Shown piece by piece: positions 1 to 8,157 of a stretch of DNA of 64,000 nt (position 1 is its first letter; every line of letters starts with the position of its first letter). The stretch spans positions 41,759 through 105,758 of the forward strand of contig JARVGK010000009.1 of the NCBI GenBank assembly GCA_029762535.1. The letters run 5' to 3'. This DNA is from Thermoplasmatota archaeon. Lineage in GTDB: Archaea > Thermoplasmatota > Penumbrarchaeia > Penumbrarchaeales > Penumbrarchaeaceae. Both the position numbers and the translations under genes were made by a program. Below the pieces are notes generated by a model that saw nothing but the letters and a program-made list of their open reading frames with translations, was not told the DNA's origin and searched no databases.

Positions 1-877
1 TCCTGGAGTTCTCGTCCAGAAGATTCATTTCCGCCCATGCGTAATCGGCGTTGACTACGACGGAATCGGCTCTGTAGTTACGCCCTTTGGCCCTCACTCC
101 GGATGCCTTCCCGTTCTCGACCAGTATCCTTTCGGCCGGGGCATCGAAGACGAACTTCACCCCGGCGTCCTTGGCGACGTTCATGAAGGCTCTGGCCAGT
201 TCGCCGAAGCCGCCCATAGGGTACCACACCCCCAGATTGAAATCCACATGGGACATCAGCGCGTAGAGGGCTGGGGAATCATTCGGCGTCCCTCCGAGGA
301 ACACTATATTGTACTCGAGGATCTTCCTGAGGTCCTTGTCCTTGATGAAGCGTTTGGCGTACCTGTCCAGGCTCTCGAAGATGTGGAGTTTCGTCCCCTC
401 GAAGACGAGCTTCCTGTTCATGAAGTCGAATATCGTCCTGTACTCCTTGTATATGAACTGCTCCATGGCCACCTTGTACTGGTAGCTGGCGGACTCAAGG
501 TATCTCTTCAAACCGTCAGAGCCGCCCTTCTCCATGCTCTCGAAGAGTTTGTAATTGTCCTTTAGGTCCGAGAGCACGTCCATTTTCTTCCCCGAGCCGA
601 AGAACACCCGATAATGCGGATCGAGCCTCTGAAGTGTGTACAACTCCTCCGGCTTTCTTCCGAAGTGCGAGAAGAACCTCTCGAACACCTCCGGCATAAG
701 ATACCACGAGGGACCCATATCGTATAGGAAACCGTCCTTTTTCCAAACCTGGCCTCTGCCCCCGGGCTGCGAGTTCTTCTCAAGGACCGTTACATCGAAA
801 CCTTTCCTTGCAAGCAGCCCGGCCGCTGCCATCCCTCCGAAGCCCGCTCCGATCACGACGACCTCTTTACCTGCCAT
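1..877 (-). CDS. crtI: CrtI-family phytoene desaturase (3' end outside window)
   Basis: FAD-dependent carotenoid desaturase, expected to introduce double bonds into phytoene on the way to lycopene. Translation from the ATG at 877-875 begins MAGKEVVVIGAGFGGM, a Rossmann GxGxxG dinucleotide-binding motif at residues about 8-14, followed by the family's PGGRGQVW and YDMGPSWYLMPEVF stretches near residues 38-65. The frame is open to base 1, so only the N-terminal 292 residues are visible and the C-terminal FAD-binding motif is off the window. It lies 41 bp after a second CrtI paralogue and is the last visible gene of a leftward operon with lycopene cyclase and photolyase. Family assignment is secure. 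Which desaturation steps it performs cannot be told. Confidence 0.9.
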   Translation of the reverse strand, partial: MAGKEVVVIGAGFGGMAAAGLLARKGFDVTVLEKNSQPGGRGQVWKKDGFLYDMGPSWYLMPEVFERFFSHFGRKPEELYTLQRLDPHYRVFFGSGKKMDVLSDLKDNYKLFESMEKGGSDGLKRYLESASYQYKVAMEQFIYKEYRTIFDFMNRKLVFEGTKLHIFESLDRYAKRFIKDKDLRKILEYNIVFLGGTPNDSPALYALMSHVDFNLGVWYPMGGFGELARAFMNVAKDAGVKFVFDAPAERILVENGKASGVRAKGRNYRADSVVVNADYAWAEMNLLDENSR

Positions 878-918
878 AATAATCCCCTTGATGCCTGGAA
901 TGTATTATCAAATAATAA

Positions 919-2400
919 TTATTTTTCTCTTTTAATGATCGAGCGGGCGGCGATCATCCCGGAGGATATGACCAGCGGCATACCCCCGCCCGGATGTGCG
1001 GATCCCCCGGCGAAATAGAGATGTTCGTAGCCCCTCGCTCTCGAACCTTGGCGCAGGAACGCCGCGTTCCTGTCGTTCGAGGACACCCCGTATATGCTGC
1101 CCTTGTTCGTTAGATAACGCTTTTGGATCCCGGACGGATCGAGGGTCCCAACGACCTCGACCTCTTTGGTAAGGTCGCATCCTAGCGCTTTCCCGACCCG
1201 CTCGATGACGGAAGAACGCGTCCTTTCCATCTCCGACCTCCAGTCCTGTCCCGAGTCCCAGGGGGCGTTCACCAACACGAACCAGTTCTCACAGCCCCGC
1301 GGAGCGTCCTCCGGGTCGACCTTGGAGGTGATGTTCACATATACCGTGGGATCGGAGGGACAGCGCCTCCTTTCGAATATGTCCTTGAACTCCCTTTCGT
1401 AGTCCGGGGAGAAGAATATGTTGTTGACGAGCAGATCGTCGAACGCCTTTCGGATCCCGATATAGAAGACGGCCCCGGACACGGAAGGCTCCATTCTCGC
1501 ATACCTTCTTGCGGTCCTGGAGGATCCATCATCGAGCAGCTTGTCGTAGGTGTGGACCACGTCTGAATTCGAGAGGACGATGTCGAATCGCTCATGTTTT
1601 GAGCCGGTGATGACGCCTCTCGCCCTGCCCCTCTCCACGAGGATACTCTCCACCTCCTCACCGAAGCGGAAATTCGCCCCCTTCTCCTCGGAGAGCCTGT
1701 GCAGCGCCTTGGGGATCGCGAAGATCCCGCCTTTGACCGCGTAGCTGCCCAGATCGTATTCGACGTGCTGTATCATGTTGAAGATCCCGGATATGCGGTA
1801 GGGATCGGACCCGTTGTAGGTGGCATACCTGTCGAAGAGCTGCACCAGCCTCTTCTCCTTGAGCCTTGCATCGTTCACCTGATGCATGGTCCTGAACAGG
1901 TCCAGCCTCCAGGAGTTCAGGACACCCCATAACGCCTTGAGGCTGAAGAGGGACCGGCCAAGGTCCTCGAAGAGGAAGAGGTCCCCCGCAAGAGAGTATA
2001 TCTCCGAGCATCTCCTCAGATATGCGCGGACCCTGTCCCCGGGCACGTCCAGCTTCTCCTGCACCTCTGCGGAGAACCTTTCCGGGTCGGCGAAAGCGTC
2101 GAGAGCGGTCCCGTCCGGGAAGAAGTATCGGGTTATCGGATCGAGCCTCACGAACTCCAGATGGTCCCCCCTACTCTCTCCGACAGAGTCGAACAGCCTG
2201 TCGATGACGAAGGGCATCGTAAGGATGGAGGGCCCGGTATCGAATCGGTAACCCCCTATTTCCAAATTGCCCGCCTTGCCCCCGGGATGGAGGTTCCTCT
2301 CGAACACCGTGACATCATAGCCGTTGTGTGTGAGGACAAGGGTGGCGGACAGACCGCCCAATCCAGTCCCTATAACTGCGACCCTCTTCAGAGGCCCCAC
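919..2400 (-). CDS. CrtI-family carotenoid desaturase, second copy
   Basis: A 493-residue FAD-dependent oxidoreductase of the CrtI/CrtD family. The N-terminus has VAVIGTGLGGLSA (GxGxxG) and HPGGKAG. The C-terminus has YFAGGSAHPGGGMPLV, the usual CrtI C-terminal FAD signature. I chose the GTG at 2400-2398 because it lies just before the Rossmann strand; the frame upstream of it translates poorly and lies inside the cyclase gene. The start overlaps the lycopene cyclase 3' end by 13 bp, indicating translational coupling. Two adjacent CrtI paralogues usually divide successive desaturations, or one acts as a CrtD-like 3,4-desaturase. That division is inference, and no substrate-defining residue was recognised. 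Confidence 0.9.
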   Translation of the reverse strand: MGPLKRVAVIGTGLGGLSATLVLTHNGYDVTVFERNLHPGGKAGNLEIGGYRFDTGPSILTMPFVIDRLFDSVGESRGDHLEFVRLDPITRYFFPDGTALDAFADPERFSAEVQEKLDVPGDRVRAYLRRCSEIYSLAGDLFLFEDLGRSLFSLKALWGVLNSWRLDLFRTMHQVNDARLKEKRLVQLFDRYATYNGSDPYRISGIFNMIQHVEYDLGSYAVKGGIFAIPKALHRLSEEKGANFRFGEEVESILVERGRARGVITGSKHERFDIVLSNSDVVHTYDKLLDDGSSRTARRYARMEPSVSGAVFYIGIRKAFDDLLVNNIFFSPDYEREFKDIFERRRCPSDPTVYVNITSKVDPEDAPRGCENWFVLVNAPWDSGQDWRSEMERTRSSVIERVGKALGCDLTKEVEVVGTLDPSGIQKRYLTNKGSIYGVSSNDRNAAFLRQGSRARGYEHLYFAGGSAHPGGGMPLVISSGMIAARSIIKREK

Positions 2401-3083
2401 CTGTCCCTGAAGCGGTGATAGACGGCAAGGTATCCTGTGAGCATGGCGATATTGTAAATGAAGTCCTCGTAAGGGATCGTTATGAATCGCCCCTGCCATG
2501 CTCCGTCATCGCCCCATATCGCCTCGTGCCAGTACCATACGATCGGGATCGAGGTCAGGATGTAATTGACCGCTATGAAGAGCCCCATGGTGATGGCGAT
2601 GAATATCAGGAAGCTGCTCGTGGAGAGCATGTTCTTGGAAAGAAGCGGAGCCCCTATTAGGACGATCCCAAGCGACACGAACGCCGACATGGTGTAGGCC
2701 TGATCCCAGAATACCGCCGCAAGGACGAAGGATAACAGGCCCAGGAGGATGTAGGGCGCGGGATGGAAGGGGATCCTCTTTGAGGGGATATATGCCACTA
2801 TGCACTCGTAGGTGAATATGCAGGCGTACGGGACCGTCACGAAGAACAGCGCCTCCTCCAGGGGGATCGAGAGAATATGTATCCCCAGGATGTAATCCTC
2901 GCTGAAGCCCCAGTGCCCCTCCTTGGTCATGATCATATCCCACAGCACAAAGGGGATCCCCACCGCTATATAGGCGAAGGGCAGCGCCTTCCACTTCTTG
3001 TAGAATGCCACCTTCTTGTCGAAGGAGAGCAGGAACGGGAAGAGTATTACGAGGAAATTGATCAGAAGGTAGAGATAGTTCAT
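2388..3083 (-). CDS. crtY: lycopene cyclase, CarR/CrtYcd type membrane protein
   Basis: A 231-residue polytopic membrane protein with about seven hydrophobic segments. It contains both halves of the heterodimeric-type lycopene cyclase. The first repeat has FVLWDMIMTKEGHWGFS followed by IPLEEALFFVTVPYACIFTYE (residues about 45-95). The second has PIVWYWHEAIWG followed by FITIPYEDFIYNIAML (about 180-220). The PxEE/PxED motifs are the family hallmark. Fused CrtYc-CrtYd proteins of this size cyclise lycopene ends to give beta-carotene. The ATG at 3083 overlaps the photolyase stop as ATGA, so the two are translationally coupled. Its operon with two CrtI genes supports carotenoid synthesis; an elongase or prenyltransferase role is less likely given the motif pair. 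Confidence 0.92.
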   Translation of the reverse strand: MNYLYLLINFLVILFPFLLSFDKKVAFYKKWKALPFAYIAVGIPFVLWDMIMTKEGHWGFSEDYILGIHILSIPLEEALFFVTVPYACIFTYECIVAYIPSKRIPFHPAPYILLGLLSFVLAAVFWDQAYTMSAFVSLGIVLIGAPLLSKNMLSTSSFLIFIAITMGLFIAVNYILTSIPIVWYWHEAIWGDDGAWQGRFITIPYEDFIYNIAMLTGYLAVYHRFRDRWGL

Positions 3084-4441
3084 TTGTTGCCCCCTGACAC
3101 CCTTGATATATATGCTTCCATATCGAACTTTCGCCTCAGACCCTTGTCGTTCATGTATCGGACCTTGCCGAAGATCGGCCTTTCGGACCATGGGTGATCG
3201 TGCTTCCCGAAGCACCAGGCGACCCCGGTGTAGCCGTTGGGATCCCTTCCGTCGAGGAAATATCTGTTGTTGAGGATGAGCGCCGTTCGGTGCGCCTCCT
3301 GCGGGGTGGGGGTCCATTCGAGTATCTTCTTGGCCCAGTACATCCTCATGTATCCGTGCATCTTCCCTGTCCGGACCATCTCCGTCTGGGCGGCGTTCCA
3401 GTAGGGATCGTGGGTGTTGGCCCTTTCCAGTTCGCAGATGGAGTAGAGGTATTCCCTCATGTCAACAGCGTGTTCCTCGAGCGAATCTTTTGCCCATTGC
3501 GGGATGGAAGAGTAGCTGTCGTATCCGTCGTTGTAATGGGCGAAGTTGAGGGAGAGTTCCCGGCGAACTATCAACTGCTCCAGGAACCGCTCCGAACCCT
3601 CTCCGCCGCGGTCCATCGCCCTCAGTGCGATGTAAAGAGGGGAGATCTGGCCGAAGTGGAGGTAGGGGCCAAGGCCCGACTGAACGTCAAGGGCGGGATC
3701 GTTCGAGAGATCCCCGTATCGGTCGATATTGAGATCCAGGAACCGCTCAAGCCTCTTCATGGCCTCCTGCGTTCCGCCCCTGATACCCTCCACCGGGGCG
3801 ACCGAATCATCGGCGCCCTTCAGGAGTTCGGGGTCCGACGGGTCCAAAGTATCAGCATTAATCCGTTTTAATTTGTTCTTCAACCTCCTCTCTTCGAGGG
3901 GGATCAGGTATTCGTAGAGCTTTTTATGAATACGTGGGCGGATCGTGTAGGCTGCGTGCTGTTCGGAGTCGGAGGCCGCCTCCACAGGGACGACGGCGTC
4001 GGATTCGACCTGGACCACCTTCAGTTCGGCCTTGCGCGCAAGGGATCGCCTCCATTCCCTCTGCATCCTGAGATAGCCCATGTCGCATACGATCATGGAG
4101 GCGTCGCTCGAGAGCTCGAGGGCGACATCCGGGGGGGATCCTCTCCGGATGATGAGGGGGATCCCCCGCTTTTTAAGAGAGGACCTGACCGCTTCAAGGC
4201 CTTCGACCATGAATTTGAGATGTCTCAGATTCGCCTCGGGGAAATCCACCATCAGCCCGAAGCAGACGACCAGGGGCAGGTTCGAACGGTTCGCCTCGAT
4301 CGCGGAATATTCCAGGGCATGGTTCCAGTGCGCTCTCTGCGAGGCCTGCATCCAGTAGAGGACATGATCGCCCTCTCTTTCGGGACGATCGTTGAGAGCC
4401 CTTATCCTGCCTTCGGGTATCATGTCATTTTTCTTCATCAT
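3080..4441 (-). CDS. phr: class II CPD photolyase
   Basis: A 453-residue blue-light DNA repair flavoprotein that splits cyclobutane pyrimidine dimers. It starts MMKKNDMIPEGRIRALNDR and has the class II N-terminal VLYWMQASQRAHWNHALEY, then MHGYMRMYWAKKILEW and the diagnostic GVAWCFGKHDHPWSERPIFG near the C-terminus, where FAD and DNA bind. I chose the tandem ATG at 4441/4438; ATG 4423 is an alternative. It is the first gene of the leftward operon and overlaps the cyclase by 4 bp. Coupling of photoreactivation with carotenoid synthesis suggests a light-exposed or light-induced programme. It is divergent from the M48 gene across 88 bp, where no clear operator was seen. Confidence 0.95.
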   Translation of the reverse strand: MMKKNDMIPEGRIRALNDRPEREGDHVLYWMQASQRAHWNHALEYSAIEANRSNLPLVVCFGLMVDFPEANLRHLKFMVEGLEAVRSSLKKRGIPLIIRRGSPPDVALELSSDASMIVCDMGYLRMQREWRRSLARKAELKVVQVESDAVVPVEAASDSEQHAAYTIRPRIHKKLYEYLIPLEERRLKNKLKRINADTLDPSDPELLKGADDSVAPVEGIRGGTQEAMKRLERFLDLNIDRYGDLSNDPALDVQSGLGPYLHFGQISPLYIALRAMDRGGEGSERFLEQLIVRRELSLNFAHYNDGYDSYSSIPQWAKDSLEEHAVDMREYLYSICELERANTHDPYWNAAQTEMVRTGKMHGYMRMYWAKKILEWTPTPQEAHRTALILNNRYFLDGRDPNGYTGVAWCFGKHDHPWSERPIFGKVRYMNDKGLRRKFDMEAYISRVSGGNK

Positions 4442-4529
4442 CCGATGGGAGGGACCCCTCTGCTTGGTAATAATACTTGTCCGGGACCCTCTTCCGGAAC
4501 AGTTATCTTCATGCGGGAGGATTTCGGGG

Positions 4530-5285
4530 ATGATGAGCTTCAAGCTGAGGCATCCCAGGGAGCGATCCGATCTGTTCATCGCCGTCATTGCTGCGGGGGT
4601 GATGTTCCTCATGCTCAGCGCTCTGACATGGGGCGTATGCTGTCTATGGGGCGGCATCGGGCTTCTTTTCGTCGCGTTCATGGTCGCTGTCGAGAACTCC
4701 CATCTCAGGAACACCGCCAGGCCCTTGGAGGAGGATCCCGTTCTCGATCGGATGCTGAAGGAGGCGTCCGGGAAGCTGGGGATCGATCCCCCGAAAGCCT
4801 ACATATCAGGATCGAAAGAGGTGAACGCCTATACCCGGGGTGTGATCTCGCCCGTGCTCGTTCTGAACCGGGGCTTGATAGACACCATGGACGAGGGCGA
4901 GATATCGTTCGTGATGGGACATGAGCTTGGGCATATAAAGCTGCGGCATTTCGCCATAAGGACGATCCTTGATGCCCGGGTCAGGGTCCCGATCCTGGTC
5001 TATCTTCCGCTTCTGCTGTTCCGAATGCTCTTCCTTCGCGGAAGGCTCTCGAGATCGATGGAGTACTCCGCCGACAGGGCGGGGTTAGCTGCCTGCGGCA
5101 GCCTCGAGAAGGCGATATCGACGATGATCAAGCTCGGGACCGGGAGATCCGTGACCCCGGACCAGGTCCGGGGTGCGATCGACGGTAGCTTTCGGATCGA
5201 CGGGGAGAAGGGGATCGTGGGAAGGCTCCTGTCGTCGCATCCCGATCTCGACGATAGGGTGCGGGAGCTGGTGAGATCCCCTTAG
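4530..5285 (+). CDS. M48 family membrane zinc metalloprotease (HtpX-like)
   Basis: A 251-residue membrane protease. Two hydrophobic segments at about 14-32 and 38-54 anchor it. The zinc motif HELGH is at residues 131-135, and the third ligand is probably Glu178 in SMEYSADRAG. A further hydrophobic stretch lies at about 154-170. HtpX-type enzymes degrade misfolded membrane proteins. The ATG at 4530 follows GGAGG by 9 nt; ATG 4533 is also possible. The last codons, encoding SHPDLDDRVRELVRSP, are duplicated at 12601-12651 with only synonymous changes (see repeat entries), so the gene end behaves like an integration target. Function within the M48 family beyond proteolysis is not resolved. Confidence 0.88.
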   Translation: MMSFKLRHPRERSDLFIAVIAAGVMFLMLSALTWGVCCLWGGIGLLFVAFMVAVENSHLRNTARPLEEDPVLDRMLKEASGKLGIDPPKAYISGSKEVNAYTRGVISPVLVLNRGLIDTMDEGEISFVMGHELGHIKLRHFAIRTILDARVRVPILVYLPLLLFRMLFLRGRLSRSMEYSADRAGLAACGSLEKAISTMIKLGTGRSVTPDQVRGAIDGSFRIDGEKGIVGRLLSSHPDLDDRVRELVRSP

Positions 5286-5316
5286 GAGGGGGATCCCCAC
5301 GTCGGATCCGAATGAG
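5235..5316 (+). repeat. 82-bp direct repeat, copy 1: M48 gene end plus flanking GC-rich repeat R1
   Basis: This segment covers the last 17 codons of the M48 gene, its stop, and the flank AGGAGGGGGATCCCC...CGGATCCGAATGAG. It matches 12601-12682 at 78 of 82 positions in the same orientation. The two differences within codons are synonymous Arg changes. This layout resembles att sites of elements that insert into a gene 3' end and restore it, but no integrase gene lies between the copies. Confidence 0.8.
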
Positions 5317-6165
5317 TCACAATCCGTCCATGAATTCTTTCATCGTGATATATACTTGGGCAATGGCCCTTTCCCTAGCGATCGTATCGAAAGGTTCGAT
5401 GAAGTTCCCCACCCAATTCGTACCTGCCGCTCTCATGGACCCGAACCTCTTCCGGATCATATCGACGCTGTCCCTCACCATGGGATCCGTCAAATGTCCT
5501 CTTACAAGCCCTGCCACAGCTTTTGGACTATCCATGCAATCCGCTACCACCGTATAGATGTCGTAAGCATCCTTTTCCTTGTATCGCTCTCCAAGCAGAC
5601 GGCCCTTCATCCCAAGGCAGCCGGTGATATCCAGCATCCTGATCTCCGTCTCTATCTCACCATCGCCGGGAAGGATTCCCTCGATGTTCTTGAAATAATT
5701 ATACTTGAAGGCAAGGGCACATTCCGGTATCATCCTGGCCCGCAGGTCCCTGTCGACGACCCTCGTTCTATGCCCTTCTCTGTCGGGATCCATGGTGGTC
5801 AGAAAATCGACCTGTATCTCGTATTCTTTTTCTCCTGAGGTAAGATCTCTGATGAAGCTCGACGGGATCGGTTCTCCGGTCCTGCCCCTCTTCATCCTGT
5901 ATCCCCTCGACTCGATGATGTCCACGATGTTATGATACAGGTCTGGATCGCTGCCCGGTTCCACTGCCAGGTCGATGTCGATGGATCCGACATGTTTTAT
6001 GGTACCCCTGCCATGGTCCTCTAAAAGGAAGTATGGGGCCCAGCCACCAACGAGAACGATCCTGTCCCTGAAGGAACGCAAGGAGAGAGATAGTTCGACC
6101 AGAGCGGACATCGACGCGTTAACCAATTCCAATTCATAATGCGAAGATGTCCTCATCATGTTCAA
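5317..6165 (-). CDS. AbiEii-type nucleotidyltransferase toxin
   Basis: A 282-residue protein of the AbiEii/AbiGii nucleotidyltransferase family, toxins of type IV (AbiE) systems that transfer nucleotides to cellular targets. The catalytic start is seen as IVLVGGWAPYFLLED (residues about 36-50) and the metal-binding pair as GSIDIDLAVEP (about 60-70). A downstream EIQVDFLTTMDPD may supply the third acidic residue. Its start overlaps the antitoxin-like gene by 4 bp (ATGA), the usual AbiE arrangement. A damaged fragment matching its bases 5571-5631 sits at 12541-12600, evidence for a former second copy. Toxicity has not been shown from sequence alone; it could act as a phage-defence or addiction module. 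Confidence 0.78.
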   Translation of the reverse strand: MNMMRTSSHYELELVNASMSALVELSLSLRSFRDRIVLVGGWAPYFLLEDHGRGTIKHVGSIDIDLAVEPGSDPDLYHNIVDIIESRGYRMKRGRTGEPIPSSFIRDLTSGEKEYEIQVDFLTTMDPDREGHRTRVVDRDLRARMIPECALAFKYNYFKNIEGILPGDGEIETEIRMLDITGCLGMKGRLLGERYKEKDAYDIYTVVADCMDSPKAVAGLVRGHLTDPMVRDSVDMIRKRFGSMRAAGTNWVGNFIEPFDTIARERAIAQVYITMKEFMDGL

Positions 6166-7175
6166 TACCTCAGGAATCTTTCCCTGACCGCTTTCGATTG
6201 TTCCCGGCCTCTCATCGGGTACTGGTATAGGTCCATATATAATTGGACGTATGAGACGACCGATATCCCTTCGATCGATACTGTGTCGTAAAGTGCTCCC
6301 TCATCATAAGGTATGATCAGATTCACGTTTCCCCCGAATTCCACTTTTTGCATCTCCAGTACCTTTATGAGTTTTTCAGGATAGTAGGTGTATATATTGA
6401 AATCGCTCGATCTGACCATGGGAGCCACAAGGGCCGCAGCGCATCCCAATGTCAAGGCGTAATCCGTTTCCGGGATCCCCTTTAACCTATCGTAGATATC
6501 CTGAACATCTGTGATCGGGCAGAAGTAACCGATCACATTCTCACTTTCGATCCTGTAGATACTCGACCATGCATCGAGGAGTTCGGCCGGTCTGACAAGA
6601 CGTATGGACGATCTGCTCGCCTCTACGTATCCTTCCTCGGCAAGTCGCCCGATCTCGTTCGAAGCCAACCCCAAGCTCACGTTCGCCTCTTTTGAAATAT
6701 CCTCCAATCTCCAGGTCCTATCAGGGTCCGATAGCAGTTTCCTTACGATCCTGGATGCCTTCCTTGAGAAGATGTTCTTCAGAGTCCTTCTCCGTATTCT
6801 CCGGCAACTATCCGTCCTCTTATCTATAATAACGTTCTCGAATGAAATGAAAGCGTTCCCGTACATGTCCATATAGCCGAATCCCGCTTCCTTGATCATT
6901 TTGGATGCCATCTCGCTGATCATTGGGGCGACGATCACGGCATGGTCGTAGTTATCCGTTCCGGTGTTCGTGAGGTCGAAGAGCATTGATTTTATTCTTT
7001 GAAGTTGTGATGTCTTAATGATCTTCAACAGTATCCTTTTTTCAAGGTCCGCTATCTTCAGTACCAACTCAGCGTCGGCACTCCTGCCGCCGATGAGGGC
7101 GAATGATGCGATCCGGATGTTGGATATCCCTTTGAATAGATCGTCCAACCGCTTAATGACATCTTCGTTTCTCAT
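6162..7175 (-). CDS. AbiEi-type winged-helix antitoxin/repressor
   Basis: A 337-residue protein upstream of and overlapping the AbiEii-like toxin. The middle (residues about 140-190) has a winged-helix pattern with KASRIVRKLLSDPDRTWRLE, EANVSLGLASNEIGRLAEEG and a following wing, as in AbiEi antitoxins. The C-terminal half would be the antitoxin domain. AbiEi proteins bind inverted repeats in their own promoter. Here the perfect 8+8 palindrome at 7178-7195 lies immediately before the ATG at 7175, with a TATA-like TTTTAATAATAGG upstream, so negative autoregulation is likely. The family assignment rests on order, size and the winged helix; a general regulator is the alternative. Confidence 0.68.
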   Translation of the reverse strand: MRNEDVIKRLDDLFKGISNIRIASFALIGGRSADAELVLKIADLEKRILLKIIKTSQLQRIKSMLFDLTNTGTDNYDHAVIVAPMISEMASKMIKEAGFGYMDMYGNAFISFENVIIDKRTDSCRRIRRRTLKNIFSRKASRIVRKLLSDPDRTWRLEDISKEANVSLGLASNEIGRLAEEGYVEASRSSIRLVRPAELLDAWSSIYRIESENVIGYFCPITDVQDIYDRLKGIPETDYALTLGCAAALVAPMVRSSDFNIYTYYPEKLIKVLEMQKVEFGGNVNLIIPYDEGALYDTVSIEGISVVSYVQLYMDLYQYPMRGREQSKAVRERFLRY

Positions 7176-7177
7176 TT

Positions 7178-7195
7178 TTTCAACAGTTGTTGAAA
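7178..7195. promoter_or_regulatory. palindromic operator before the AbiEi-like gene
   Basis: TTTCAACA-GT-TGTTGAAA, two perfect 8-bp arms around 2 bp. It lies between the start codon at 7175 and a leftward TATA-like element at about 7204-7214, so it covers the expected transcription start. The same 18-mer recurs at 7293-7310 and 12724-12741. Confidence 0.7.
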
Positions 7196-7237
7196 TTGCT
7201 TCCTATTATTAAAACTATCCATATCAAGTGGATATAC

Positions 7238-7312
7238 CGGGTCCGAATGAGATCCCGGGACAATGGTAATGATCCCTTCGGGATCCGTGTTATTTCAACA
7301 GTTGTTGAAAAT
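7238..7312. repeat. repeat R2 with UUCG-type hairpin and second palindrome
   Basis: The segment reads GGGTCCGAATGAGATCCCGG, then a GATCCC-TTC-GGGATC hairpin at about 7271-7285, then TTTCAACAGTTGTTGAAA at 7293-7310. It is closely matched by 12667-12743 over its whole length. It separates the AbiE-type pair from the VapBC-type pair. The 7202-7442 interval holds no gene beyond this repeat and the vap promoter. Confidence 0.7.
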
Positions 7313-7403
7313 GGCCAATTCAAATATGGCCATCCAAGATACTGATGGATTTCTTCTTGGTCCGCCGGGAATGAAGGTACGTTCAAACAATGCTTCGAAT
7401 ATC

Positions 7404-7424
7404 TTTTAATATGTGTAAACACAT
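7404..7424 (+). promoter_or_regulatory. promoter/operator of the VapBC-type pair
   Basis: A TATA-like TTTTAATA (7404-7411) is followed by the palindrome ATGTGT-AA-ACACAT (7411-7424), ending 18 bp before the antitoxin ATG. A ribbon-helix-helix antitoxin would be expected to bind such a site and repress its own operon. Confidence 0.5.
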
Positions 7425-7442
7425 GTAATACTAGGTAATGAC

Positions 7443-7670
7443 ATGGCCAATATGACGATCACCATTCCGAAGGAAATGAAGAACGACCTTGACCTTTTTC
7501 CCGAGATCAACTGGTCCGAGGTCGCCAGACAGGCATTCAGGGAAAAGATCGAGGATCTGAAATTCCTGTTGGAATACAAGAAGAACAGCAGGATGACCGA
7601 AGAGGATGCCTTGAGGCTTGGCAAAGAGGTCAACAGATCGCTTCATAAGCGTTATTCGGAGATGCGGTGA
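7443..7670 (+). CDS. VapB-like ribbon-helix-helix antitoxin
   Basis: A 75-residue protein. The N-terminus MANMTITIPKEMKNDLD is a typical ribbon-helix-helix DNA-binding strand, followed by WSEVARQAFREKIEDL as the first helices. The charged C-terminus would bind and neutralise the toxin. It overlaps the PIN gene at TGATG, the coupling expected of a type II toxin-antitoxin pair. A palindrome in its promoter suggests autoregulation. Confidence 0.82.
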   Translation: MANMTITIPKEMKNDLDLFPEINWSEVARQAFREKIEDLKFLLEYKKNSRMTEEDALRLGKEVNRSLHKRYSEMR

Positions 7671-8101
7671 TGGACCTTGTATTGGATGCGAATGTCCTGT
7701 TCGCGGCCCTGATAAAGGATAATGTCACCGCCGAACTCATGTTCAAGGATACGATCCATCTATTCGCACCTGAATATCTCCTCGATGAATTTGCCGAGCA
7801 TAAGGAGGAGATCATCGATAAAACAGATAGGAAAAGAGAGGATTTCGACAGGTTCATCGAGATCCTTAAAAAAAGAATAACCTTTCACCCATACGATGAT
7901 TTCAGTAAATGCCTGGACACGGCATTGAGGATCACTCCGGATCCCGATGATGCCGAATATATCGCCCTGGCATTGAGCATCAAAGCGGATATCTGGTCGA
8001 ATGACAGATCTCTTAAAATTATCAAGGAACTTAAAGTCTATTCCACTCGGGATATCATCAACATCTTACATGAGTTCGATAAGGGGGGAAATGATCATTG
8101 A
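7670..8101 (+). CDS. PIN-domain (VapC-like) ribonuclease toxin
   Basis: A 143-residue PIN-domain protein. The acidic metal-binding positions are visible as MDLVLDANVLFAAL (Asp near residue 6), the conserved DDAEYIALAL (about 103-112), and WSNDRSLK (about 121-128). VapC toxins are Mg-dependent endoribonucleases, usually cutting tRNA or rRNA. The ATG at 7670 shares one base with the antitoxin stop; GTG at 7667 would add one residue. It is followed within 60 bp by the first SBBP surface-protein gene. Family is clear, target unknown. Confidence 0.85.
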   Translation: MDLVLDANVLFAALIKDNVTAELMFKDTIHLFAPEYLLDEFAEHKEEIIDKTDRKREDFDRFIEILKKRITFHPYDDFSKCLDTALRITPDPDDAEYIALALSIKADIWSNDRSLKIIKELKVYSTRDIINILHEFDKGGNDH

Positions 8102-8157
8102 CCCGTTCATCACAAGGGACGGCAACGTTTTTATGAGGGCTCTACATTGATTTCGTT

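Noticed and set aside
3926..4924. A 332-residue plus-strand frame over the photolyase start
   Set aside because: Overlaps the photolyase antisense and the M48 gene out of frame; no domain seen.
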